From Botryosphaeria dothidea (taxonomy: Eukaryota; Ascomycota; Dothideomycetes; Botryosphaeriales; Botryosphaeriaceae): a stretch of DNA of 18,354 bases. Each line of letters opens with the position of its first letter. Position 1 is the stretch's first letter. The translations under genes were made by a program, and so were the position numbers. This document shows positions 1 to 9,851 of this stretch, piece after piece. The notes under the pieces are model-generated. The model had not been told where the DNA came from. It searched no databases and worked only from the letters and a program-made list of their open reading frames with translations. The stretch covers positions 1 to 18,354 of the forward strand of contig WWBZ02000026.1 in assembly GCA_011503125.2 (NCBI GenBank), read 5' to 3'.

Positions 1-1070
1 CCTGCGCCTCCTCCATGATCTTAGCCTTCAGCATCTGAGGGTCATTGAATAGTCTAGCCGTATATGAGCCCTCGGGTGCAGAAGCCTTACGGTTTTGAAG
101 GGTCTGCTGGAGCTTAGACAGTCCACGGTAGTGGCCGAAGCAGGATGCGGTGGCGAGGTGGCAGAAACCTGAAAATGTGAGCTTCATACTTTTGTGCCAA
201 TTGGCTTTTCTGGTGCATACCTCTGCCCTTCTGCCTGACGACAAAGCTTAGACAGTCGGAGTCGCAGTCCAGTGACACCCGGACAAGCTCCTGGACATCG
301 CCGCTGCTCTCACCCTTATACCACAAGCCCCTCTTGCGGCTCTGGTAGACGCCACGACCGGTGCGCAAACTCTCCTGCAAACTCTCCTCACTGCTGTATA
401 CGAGACCCAAGGCAATGCCCCTCTCGTCAGTAACAAGAGTGGTGTAGAGGCCATCGGGCCTGTCGGTGGTCGCGTTCGCCAGAAGAAGCTTGCCGACCGG
501 AATCAATTGAGGCTCGGCCTTGACATCGATGGTCAGAAGCCGGGCCGGGATGATTGGAGTGCCCGACAGCTTCGCGACCTCGAGCGCATTCTCCAGCCTC
601 GGCTGCGCGAACGAGCTGAAGACGGCAGGACGGTCTGGGCCGTACTCCTTCAGGTACGCCAGCTCCAGCTCGACATCCTTCACGTTCGGCGCGTACAAGC
701 CTACTGTTGTGCCGCCGACCGCATCGATCAGCTCTTGCTTGGACTGGCCGGAGAAGGTGAGGACGACGCGGTCGAGGTCGATGTTCTGGACGGTGCGGAG
801 TTGCTGCAGTTGCGGCTGGGTCACGAAGACCTTGGCGGCGCCGGCGTCGAGCAGCGAGACAAGGTCGGAGACGTCCTCGAGAGCGGAAGCGTCGAAGTGG
901 GTGGACAAGGTGCCGAATGTCTCGCGCAGGTAGACGAAGGCGTCATCGATATTCGCTGGGGTGACGGTGGTAAAGACGGCGCCGACGAAGGAAAGGGCCT
1001 GCGCATCCAGTCCCTGGGCGGGGCTGGCGTACGAGGTGAAGTCAATTGAGGGCAGGAAGGGGAACGCCAT
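1..1070 (-). CDS. HIS4: Histidine biosynthesis trifunctional protein, N-terminal part (partial at window edge)
   Basis: In fungi this cytosolic fusion protein carries phosphoribosyl-AMP cyclohydrolase, phosphoribosyl-ATP pyrophosphohydrolase and histidinol dehydrogenase (steps 2, 3, 9 and 10 of histidine synthesis). The start is the ATG ending at 1070, in a good context (gaaccATGG). Residues 1-200 are the HIS4-type N-terminal region. The cyclohydrolase domain spans about 207-305, with GVYQSRKRGLWYKG at 240-253 and the metal-site DCDSD at 268-272. Exon 1 ends at 221. An intron lies at 169-220 (GTATGC donor, gctcac branch site, TTTTCAG acceptor). Splicing restores GFCHL and SCFG, the conserved cyclohydrolase cysteines, then SYTARLFND, the start of the pyrophosphohydrolase domain. 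The unspliced frame reads through the intron into a false 318-residue ending. The rest of that domain and the dehydrogenase lie outside the window. This is the only long gene here without a frameshift. Confidence 0.96.
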
Positions 1071-1548
1071 GGTTCTGTGACGTTCTGGAGGGAGAGCGAT
1101 GCCCTAGTTTGGCGGGGTGGTGGTGGTAGATATGCGAACGGCCTATCTGACTCAGATTATTTTGCCTGCACACCAGCGTCATGAGAGGTGGGGCTGGGCA
1201 AAAAGCGATCTCGGACCTCCGCCCCAGCCGGCCACTCGTCGCCAACCAATTACAATGTCTCAGCCGCAACCGTCGACTGTGGAACGCTGCTTGTTTGAAC
1301 GACAACGTCTTCTTTCTTCGTGCTTCGACCTGTCTAGCTTACAACTTTTGCAGAAATTCGACTAAATATTACCGCCCAACTGCGGCCGTGAAATGTTCGT
1401 GGAAATGGTAGTCCCGAACCCCTAAACTCCTCGCTTGCCAAAATTGAACCCTTAGGCGTCACATAAATGTGTGGAATGCCATGTAAACACAATAAAATAA
1501 AGAGTGCGGCCCCTAATTAGTACAGAGAATAAAAGACACACGTCGCAT
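1071..1548. other. Intergenic: HIS4 promoter and 3' flank of the membrane-protein gene
   Basis: This stretch lies between the HIS4 start and the stop of the next minus-strand gene. It holds the HIS4 promoter, with the TGACTCA site and a CCAAT box at 1247-1251 that reads ATTGG with respect to HIS4. Its distal end is AT-rich (about 1480-1520) and probably contains the downstream gene's 3' UTR. Short open frames here look like chance. Confidence 0.6.
1148..1154. promoter_or_regulatory. Gcn4/CPC1-type amino-acid control site (TGACTCA)
   Basis: A perfect palindromic TGACTCA lies 77 bp upstream of the HIS4 ATG. This is the consensus site of Gcn4 in yeast and of CPC1/CpcA, the cross-pathway control bZIP activator of filamentous fungi, which induces amino-acid biosynthesis genes on starvation. 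Position and target gene both fit. Binding itself is inferred. Confidence 0.75.
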
Positions 1549-2706
1549 TCACTTTGTGAGATAGTTTCTGTACAAGCAACTGCAGAGCGTGCTGGCGCCC
1601 GTTGCATTGATGCGTCCGTGATCTGCTCAGTGATGCGCCCGTTGTCTGTCTTGTAGCAGTTGGGTACATTCTCACCACCGCCAATGGACTGTTCCGCGCG
1701 GACGGCGTATGGCCCAAGGGGTGTTTGACTCATCGCCGCTGCTCGTCGGATAATCCTTTTCCATTTTGGTGTAGAGATAGCCAGTGAAGGTCGTCGAGTT
1801 GAAAAAGCAAACTGCGCTGGAGTTGTCGTCGGTGATTGATGTTGAAGGAACAACCTTCTTGTCCATGTGAATTGGAAATGATAACGTTCGCTGTCTTGCC
1901 CCTGACTATACATTTCAAGATCTATGTCTTCAAACTCCAGTGCCAAAGGATTGTCGGTTGATGAGATCTTGTAGCTTCCTTCAGAGCCAGTGATGAATCC
2001 AGTTGAATGTCATTGCAGAAACTGGCCTTATTGCTGTTGTAGATGACGTACGGAGGGCAAGTCCAGGTAGCCTCATTCGAGGTACAGTCCGTTGTAACTG
2101 TGTCAAGGAAGGTGGTAAATGAGTAAGTCCCAAGCGGGAAATCGGCGCTAGTTGTTGAGGAAGAGTTTTGGTTCGAGCCGTTGCTGAATTGTTGTTTGAA
2201 GAGTCAGCCTCTGCCGAGGAGCTGCTGCTTGAATGGCTGCTGCGCTGAAGTTAGCGTCGATAAGTTTGACAAATGCCACTTGGCGAGCCAGCCAATCATA
2301 CCTGCTGTCGCTCTTGGTCTTCCGTAGGCCAAAGACCAGGCCGAGCGCTAGAGCGATAATAGCCGCAATTATGATTGCGACGATGAGAATCAATCTCCAC
2401 CACCCTCCGCGCTTCGCGATGTGCCGGTTGTTCCTCAATGCCTCCAGTTTTGCATCCTTCCTGAAGAGAACTCCATCCGACCAGGCATTGCTGTAGGATT
2501 GGCCACCTTTTCCCTCCGAGCACGCTGCTCGTTGATGATTCCTCGACGTCGTGCAGATTCTTGTTGCGCAGGGCTGAGCGGGGCGGAATTGGAGGCGCGC
2601 GGACGTCCATGATGTGGGAGAGACGCTGGCCGGCTGGTGTCGAGATCTTCTTCTCGGCGGGCACCACGATCTCCCTGAGGGAGCTCTTCTGACTAAATAA
2701 CTTCAT
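1549..2706 (-). CDS. Single-pass membrane protein with cysteine-containing extracellular domain, interrupted by about seven frameshifts
   Basis: I do not recognise a named function. The N-terminal ~110 residues are polar and probably cytosolic, with the motif GGQSYSNAWSDG just before the membrane. One long hydrophobic segment follows (LILIVAIIIAAIIALALGL, coded around 2350-2395), then a Ser/Asn-rich linker and a Cys-containing, probably external domain starting around PLGTYSFTTFLDTVTTDC. An intron fits at 2240-2301 (GTATGA donor, gctaac branch site, second AG used). Coding frame changes near 2505-2515, 2164-2169, 2019-2021, 1995-1998, 1859-1862, 1703-1712 and 1607-1609, mostly in runs of one base. 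No segment contains an independent stop. Splicing plus one-base corrections gives 365 codons, ending LCSCLYRNYLTK and a stop at 1549-1551. It may be an intact gene with sequence errors or a young pseudogene. The first ATG was chosen; MDVRAPPIPP further in is an alternative start. Confidence 0.7.
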
Positions 2707-3902
2707 GATTTCCTACGTGCAGCGTTCCATGCAGCGGAGGCACGCTAGGGACAGGCCGTCAAAATCGACCGAATGATGAGCAACCAAAGGGGCGGGCGGC
2801 AGGCTGTTCTGGTTGCGACGGCGGCATAGTCTGGAGATAGGCTCTCCAATGGGTTTCAGGCGAGGCGGCGCATGGCGAGAGAAAGACGGAACGGACCAGG
2901 ATACAAAGGCCAGCGAGGCGTGCAATTGGTATATGTATGCGGGCGATCCTGACCATGTAGGTCAGTGGAGACCTGATTCACGCTCGGCCTCGTGCGCCTG
3001 GTTGAGTAGTTCGACCACGAGACAGGAGGCAGTAATTGCGAGCTGAAGGCGCCACGATATTGAAATGAGCAGCCCATGGCTAGCACAGGCTAGTGTGTGC
3101 CAATCACAGGCAGCCAAACGGAGATCGCATGTGCGAGTCCGGGATAGCGTGCAGCCGCTCGCTTCAGACGCGGAATGTAAACGAGACGATCAGTCCCGAA
3201 AGCGCTGGCGACAGGCCGTACATGCAGCGGCAGCGCGGGAGGCCTGTCGTGGCACCATCTGAAACGTGCTGTGTGTTTCTCGCGGCTGGCGCAGTCAAGC
3301 TCATCATGGGCTGTGGTGTTTGCTCCGGGGCTGCAAGGCTGGGGTGAGTGCTGCGAGGGTTGGTCGCGCAGGAACGACGTCGCGCATGGTCCGCAGGGGC
3401 CACGCCGAGGGCCCTTATTCGCGCAAGCACTTCATGCGCCTGTGCCTGTGCCTGGCGGCGGGCCGACCCCACTGAGCGCTGCTGGATGCATGTTGCTAAC
3501 CGGCAGTTGCTCCCAAACGAAACTGCCCCAGTCACCTGCAGCTCACGCCCCAGTGTCCATCTCCAAGAGCATCAACTGGCTCGTCCGCCCAGAACACTCG
3601 CATCGCCGCCATCGCGTCCGCCTCGCACGACCGCGCCCAAGCCCAGCTCGCTAGCTTTTGCGGGGCAACGTGTCTCATCTCATCCAACCTTCCTTCTCAC
3701 CCCAGCAAAAACTCGCGAGCCTGCGCGTCCACCACGCTTTGCCTCTTGCCCTGTTCGGGCCGTAGGCTCAACTTCGGCCCTGCTTCCCGTGCGCTCCCAT
3801 CACTTATCGTGTAGTCGCTGTCCTCTGCTTCCGCGGCAGGCCAGACCACTCAATCTATTTCAATTACGCGGCGGCAATCTAGAAAACGTACGACCGTCCG
3901 CC
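2707..3902. other. Divergent intergenic region between the membrane-protein and Clr2-like genes
   Basis: About 1.2 kb between two divergently transcribed genes, so it should hold both promoters and 5' UTRs. The right part (about 3530-3900) is C/T-rich, as is common in fungal 5' leaders. An open frame starting at 3348 continues in phase into the Clr2-like gene, but its Arg/Pro/Ser-rich, low-complexity content looks like translated UTR. I see no tRNA, repeat or transposon. Confidence 0.5.
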
Positions 3903-6333
3903 ATGGCCCCATACGCGGGAACCGTCGTCGTGCCCATAGAGCCTTATTCCGACGGAGATGCTTCGCAGCGCCCGACCCGCTCCGACTATACGCTCCAAGA
4001 TCCACCCACCATTTACTTGGAGAAGCTAGCCGAATCATGGATGAAGGAGAGAGGAGAGTATCACAAAGGTAAGATGAGGTCTCCGTTAATTTTGCTCCGC
4101 TGCGATGGGAGTACGCGCATCCAGAAGCCGTGGTTGTCTGCATAACCCAGGGGCGCCGAGGACACAGATTGAGACCGCCAAACATCGTACGGCCCGCGAG
4201 CTACTAAGAATCCATGGACGCGATCTATGAGGCTGCACGAGGAAGATCTCCATAGTGCCTCCAAACCCGGATGCTTGGTCGGTGAGTAATGGAGAATCCC
4301 AGCTGATAATTTATGCAGGAGTCACTTACGTGTTGGACAAATTACCGGATGGCTACACGGTTTGGGGAAGACCCAGGAAGAATCAGCCTCAGCATGTCGA
4401 CAAATGGCTTTCGGCCACCCCGCCGGCAGGACGTTTGATTCTCCCAACAGATTTTTCCCTCACTTCCTCCATCTTATGAATCACAAGGGAAGTAACGTTG
4501 GATGTCCGTGCACCCTCTGCAACAGCGGCAGCAAACCTACCACGTCCACGGTTCGGGTAGCTCCCAAATCTACCAGCACGCAACCACTAGTACAGACAAC
4601 GCTGCCCGCCAAGCAACCATCAGTACAGACAGCGCTGCCGAGGTTCAAAGGCAAGCCTCGCCAGGTTGAAACGTCCTCAGTCCGCATCGATGACGAGGGT
4701 ACTCCGGATATCTACCGCAATCTGATCGACAAGTTGCGGCGTGATGGTCATGTCAATGAAGCCATTAGAGAGACCATGAGCTTGGACTGGCAAGCTGAGC
4801 GCAAGTCCTTGCCGCCGTTATTAGATCAACTGTCGCAGCAAGGCCAATGGGTGCCTCGGCCAGGAGAAATCGTCCTATTCGTTCGCAACTTGGCTCCTGG
4901 TACAGAAATTTGTTTCGACGAAAGTACGAGGGAGTACAAAGTCTGGAGCACTGGCCAGGAACGCTTTGGCTCTCACCCCCGATGGGAAGCCGGCGTTGTT
5001 ACACAACCGGCAGCGGAGCTGCCTAGGGTTGGAGATCTGCTCAGTGAGACTAACAAACAGTTCCAACGCAATTACTCCGGATTTAGGATTGAGCCCATTC
5101 CCGATCCTAACAACACACTGAAGCACTGGTCAAAGCAACACAAGTACCTCCCACTAAGCGCTATGCGGCCATTTGCGTTCTGGTCGGACTTTCTACATGG
5201 CGTCCCCGAAAATGACTGGCATCCAACCATCATGCATGCGTTTACGGCAATGTCTTCAGTCTCATTGGTAGAGAAGCAACGTTTCACGGAACATGGCCAA
5301 CGGCTTCGATCACCTGCCGAGGCATTTTCATTGGCTCAGAGTTCATCCTCACAGGTGACACAGTCCGTTTGATGCCAAAACAACAAGGTGCTGCTGTTAC
5401 GGATGTTCTGAAGATCACTTCGATCAAGCTAGTCCTCATGAACTTGGACACTGCCAGTGATGATGATTACGACCAGAAACACCCGTACAACTCGGCCATC
5501 CATGTTACTGGCAAGGCATTCACGTCGGATCCAGGGCATGCAACAAACCGAATCCCACTCACTGACGCCGAAAGAAGCGGCTTACCCATTGAGAGCTATG
5601 AAGATGAATGGTATTGGATGCACGATCCGGAGAGGAGTCTCCGCATTCCATTCAATCGTATTCTTGGTCGCTGCTTTGAAGCTGAAGCAATGGCCCTCTG
5701 GTTCCCGACCAAGCCATCTGATTACGGCAATGATCAGGGCCAGGCCGCAGAGTTATCAAGGGGCGTCGAAGGCATGTATCGGTCGCGACACTACTCGTCG
5801 CATAACTACCTCAAGATCGAGAAGGGCAAAACGTGGTTTTGGGGAGACAGTCGCATAGAGGCACTAGATCTTGCGACGGTGAACGGACAAGAAGTCGGCA
5901 AGCACGACAAATCTCGCGATCCCAAGACGTGGCGAAAGTTGATCAAAATCATGGAAGGAAATGCTGGGCTGGAGGATAGGCTCGCGTTGAAGAAAGCGAA
6001 GCACGCCGACCGTCCCTTGAGCAGAGCGGCGGCAGCCCAATGATCAGCTCGTGGAAAGCCATCAATGTGCCAGAGGAGCGGGAGGAAGAAATGGAAGATC
6101 TGCCGGCGATGCGCAAGCGTCCGCATAGCATGATGGACAGGAACGCAGGAACGGCGGACGTGGACATGGAGGACGACGAGGCGGCAGCGGATCAGTTCGT
6201 CGACGAGCTCGCCGGCAATATCGGACTGGCGCAGAGCAACGAGGAGCCGGCCGACAGCGACGATGGCGACGTCATAGTGCTCAATGAGGCGCCGGCGCAG
6301 AGTAAGAAGACGAGGCGATCGCGGCTTATCTAA
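3903..6333 (+). CDS. clr2: Clr2-like transcriptional silencing protein, three frameshifts
   Basis: In fission yeast, Clr2 is a subunit of SHREC, the histone-deacetylase complex that silences heterochromatin. The start at 3903 lies in a strong context (ccgccATGGcc). Exon 1 (3903-4068) ends GEYHK plus one base. An intron at 4069-4318 (GTAAGA donor, TATGCAG acceptor) joins in phase to GVTYVLDKLPDGYTVW. Then come RPRKNQPQHVDKWL, FGHPAGRTFDSPNRFFPHF and CPCTLC, typical of the first Clr2 domain. After a low-complexity linker, the second domain has WVPRPGEIVLFVRNLAPGTE and FIGSEFILTGDTVRLM, and the tail is acidic. Frame changes occur near 4408-4411 (TTT run), 5272-5284 and 6015-6021; each is repaired by one extra base. 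The corrected length is 728 codons. Family assignment rests on these motifs; SHREC membership is inferred. Confidence 0.85.
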
Positions 6334-7196
6334 GCGGGGGAACAAAGCTACTCGCACATGGCACCTGCAGGGGCGCAGTGAGGCTGAGAGAGTTTCGGTT
6401 GGGTTCTCACGTCGGCGCATCGGAACGGGACGAGGCCGTGGTTTGCCACAGGGGCATGCAGCAGAAGTCGGGAACCCGGCTGTGGGGCAGACGTCAGAGG
6501 GTTCAACGGCAGGACGATTGACAGGCACAATACCATTGGGCGGCGCAGAGGGTCAGGTCAGGCACTGGTAGACTAGCAGCATCTAACGGCATCTAGCATC
6601 ATCTGGCATGCGGACGGGCTGCCGGCATTCCCGCAGATTGCAGCGCCCCCTGCGTCGAGTCGGGCAGCGCCGGCGTCGCTCGCGGCCGAATGAGGAGTTT
6701 TCTTGCTGCTGAACGTGTACGAGAGCATCGCCGCATGGACGAATGCGCGGGCCGCCCGCCGTGAGAGCATCGCTGAATCTGGCGGTCAACGTCATGAGGG
6801 CAAGCCCTGACGTGGGTGCTGGCTGGCCGGTCACGAGCCCGCATCCAGCGTAGCGCGCGCGCCGGAGTGGCTGGGCAGGTGGGCAGGTGGGCAGCGTGGG
6901 CAGCGTGGGCAGCGGCAAGCAGTGTTTGCGCGCTGAGTCAACGGCATCGCAGACCTCACCGACCAGCTTGTCGCCGCGCCCGCGCCTGCGCCTGCCACAC
7001 GCCTGCGCCATGCTAGAGCCCTCGACCCGACCGGTGTTCCTGACGCACAGTCCCCACTCCAAAACAATCATCTCCGCGCCCGCGCTCCTAAATCAAACAC
7101 CATCTGCCCCGGAGGCGCCCCTTCCTTCTCCAGTGCTGATGGAGGCTAAAGGGCCGCTCTGTCGCATTCCTCAGCTCTCGACACCTACTGCCCACC
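6334..7196. other. Intergenic between the Clr2-like and coiled-coil genes
   Basis: This contains the 3' flank of the Clr2-like gene and the promoter and 5' leader of the coiled-coil gene. It is GC-rich in the middle and includes a short tandem repeat at 6871-6912 and a few imperfect gcatct copies near 6579-6610. The open frames on both strands are Arg/Ala/Pro-rich and overlap one another, so I treat them as chance. Confidence 0.5.
6871..6912. repeat. Short tandem repeat of an 8-9 bp unit (gtgggcag)
   Basis: Five copies of (c/g)tgggcag lie head to tail at 6871, 6879, 6887, 6896 and 6905, the last two preceded by an extra c. It is noncoding and about 285 bp before the next start codon. Copy number may vary between strains. 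Confidence 0.8.
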
Positions 7197-9851
7197 ATGG
7201 ACGAGCCCGTGAGCCCGCGCACCAGCACCACCCGCAGCATTCCTCAGTGTTGCTGTGGTAGCACCGACTGCGCCCATCTGTCGCGCAACAGCGAGCTTCT
7301 CAGAAGCCTGGAGCGCGATGTGCAAACTGCCGCCCAGCTTGGCCAGGTTAGTATCACCAACCCGCAAGCACGTTGCATTCTCCCCGTCTTGCGCCCGCAA
7401 CGTCTATCCCTGGCCTCCCTCCACGATCCCTCTAAGATTAGGCCAAGATCCCAGCACGTCAACACCAGGCCTAGTTAAGGCGTGCATCCGTGCAGCGCAA
7501 CCCCGTGCGTTGTCATTTGCACTCTAATTACGACGACCTAAATTATGCTCGCCTCGCTGACCTTTTGCTTGCAGGCCCTCCTCCAGCGTCATGAAGCATA
7601 CATCGCCGACAGCGAGGCGGAGCGGCGTCGGATGGCCGCAAAAATCGAAACCCTGGAGCACGAAAAGGCCGACCTCGAGGCCCGCAACGCGAGGACGGTG
7701 CAGGAAAACCGCGCCCTGCTGGACCAGCTCGAGGCCCTCAACAATGCCGCCTCCGAGACCGATTCCCACTGCCACGAGCTGACCGCAGCTCTCATGGAGA
7801 CGCAGGAGGAGTTGCAGCGCATGACGAACCTCGCCGCACGAACCCGAGAGCCTCGAGAGACAACTTGCCGAGCTGGAGAAGGAGCAGATGGAGCTGCAGA
7901 ACAAGCTCACCACCACAACGAGCGAGGAGAAGTCCGCTGTCAAGCGCTGGAGAAAGGCAGAGCAGACCATCGCTGCGCTGACCGAGCAGATGGAGCGTAT
8001 CGAGAAGGAAGCAAAGGAGGAGCGCGAGCGCCATGTCGAGGTCGTGAGCCGCATGGAGAGGCGCCGCGCCGTCGAGCGCGAGCTTGAGACGGCTGCAGGC
8101 AGGCTTAAAGGTGCCGCTGCCGCGAAGGCAGGCCAGCACGACAAGACTGGAACGAATGTGGTTTCGCATTTCGTCAAGGACATTCTCCAGGACAACGCGA
8201 ACCTGCAGCTTGGCATCGTGGAGCTGCGTGAGATGCTCATGAACTCGAACGACGAGGTCGAGCGCTTAAGAGAGCAGCTTCTGCTCCACCAGCCGCTGAG
8301 TGAAGCTTCCGAAGAGCCCAGCGGACCAAGTCTGCAAAAAGAGCTCGGTATGGAGATGGATGCAGCGCAGGAGCCTCAGAAAGCTCAAGAGCTGCGCCAG
8401 CTTCACATCCACAACCACTACCACGCCGCACCAGCTACTTCCAAAGGAGGCTCCGAAAAGGGGACATCTCCAGCGCAGATCATCGAAGAAGAGGAGAAGT
8501 GTCGTTACCCCAAGCCACTTCGCACCTCCTTCTGCACTGCACACGCCGCGTTCTTCCATCTCAAGTCCCCGACCTACGACTCCCTCTTCCGCAGCCACTA
8601 TTCTTTCGCAAACCGCAGTTACCATTCCTAGCACCAAACACGCCCACCGCTGGTCTGTCGCGAGCCACCAAACCAACGCCTCTATGGCTCCGTCGTCGGT
8701 GCCCAGCTCTCCTTATTCACGACGCACTTCATCCATCTTCGACCGCATGTTTAGTGATGCCGGTCATGATTCTTCACGGCCTACGAGTCCCGAAAGCAAC
8801 AACGACCCCGGATCACCAGATTTTACTCCTATCAATACTAGAGGAAAAGGTCCTGCCAGGACTCTTACGACGCCAGCAGCCTTCAAGGTTCGCGGCAAGG
8901 CTGCCCCGACTCTCGAAATCAGCGCAACCCCATCATCACGGATCTCCGAGGAGGAGCTTGACAACCTCTCTCCAATTTGCCAGGATGTCATCACCGAGGA
9001 ACAGGAGACCTCGTCTAATGCTGACGTTTTCTGGCACCCCTACGCCCGAAGCACAAGACTCCGAATTCAGCGAAGACATGTACACGAACGGCCAGATCGG
9101 TCACGGTCTGCGCCGTGCGACATCGCACGAGTCTCTCCTCTCGGTGCGTGGCATGGACATTTCCGTGCACGCCCGCCCGTCGCAAATGTACTTTTCGCCC
9201 AGCAGCCCCTCTTCTCAGGCGATCGCCAGCCTTAGCAACATGGTCGCGCGTCCGAGCATTTCCTACCGTCACGACCAAGACGCTAGTGCGGCGCACCGAA
9301 GTCTTCTTTCGGGCATTGCTGCGGATCAGCGCAACGGTGGCACGAATGCTCAACCCAAGCAGAGGAACTCGAGCGGAGGCATTGGCCGCAAGGTGGGCGG
9401 ATGGGTTTTTGGAAAGTGGGGCTTCGCGCCCACACCGACTCGTACACCTGAAGCCACAGCTGCAGAAACCGATGCCAGCACATCGACCACGACTTCGCTG
9501 TCGCCCAACGCGCAGGCCCCAACAACGAAAGATGGCCGTGCAGGTAGTTCCAGCACACAGTCTTCAGCCAGCTCTTCCTCGACCGCTGCCACGGAGGTTC
9601 CCAATGCTGCGAAGGGGCCCCAGCGGTCCAAGTCGCTCAAACAGCGCACGCCTGGCGTCAACCAGAGTGGTCCCATCTTCGGCATTCGCCCGGGGAGCAA
9701 GGCGCCAGCCAAGGTGGTCGTCAAGCAAGACGAGGTCGATGTTGATGCACTGAGGGAGAGTCTGGCTGAGGCCGGTGACAGCCCTGTCCGCACGGAGCCG
9801 CAGATCAGGATCGAGCCGCCGCCACCGGAAACTACGGCAGCCGGTGCGTGA
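7197..9851 (+). CDS. Conserved coiled-coil protein with N-terminal Cys/His cluster, three frameshifts
   Basis: I know no function or symbol. The start at 7197 lies in caccATGG. Exon 1 codes 50 residues with CCCGSTDCAH at 18-27, a possible metal-binding cluster. An intron at 7347-7574 (GTTAGT donor, gctgac branch site, TTGCAG acceptor) joins in phase to ALLQRHEAYIADSEAERRRM. A long heptad-like, Glu/Arg/Leu-rich coiled coil follows to about residue 260, including VSHFVKDILQDNANLQLGIV and ELREMLMNSNDEVERLREQL, then HIHNHYH. The second half is Ser/Pro/Thr-rich and probably disordered, with a short ordered-looking GRKVGGWVFGKWGF near 9390-9425. Frame changes lie near 7830-7842, 8491-8502 and 9016-9024. 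Removing one base at each gives 808 codons. A cytoskeletal or scaffold role is only a guess from the coiled coil. Confidence 0.82.

Noticed and set aside
248..1049. Several long frames on the plus strand and in other minus-strand phases across HIS4
   Set aside because: They are shadows of the HIS4 exon, whose frame carries the cyclohydrolase motifs.
1726..1732. Second TGACTCA
   Set aside because: It lies inside the coding part of the membrane-protein gene, far from any start, so it is probably incidental.
2505..2515. Programmed ribosomal frameshifting as the cause of the frame change
   Set aside because: Seven different shifts in both directions in one gene, without a shared slippery site or stimulatory structure, do not fit programmed frameshifting.
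5806..6528. 240-codon minus-strand frame
   Set aside because: Antisense to the Clr2-like C-terminus and its 3' flank; Arg/Pro/Ser-rich content typical of a shadow.
7524..8240. 238-codon minus-strand frame, Ser/Leu/Cys-rich
   Set aside because: Antisense to the coiled-coil exon; Glu/Arg codons read backwards give this composition.
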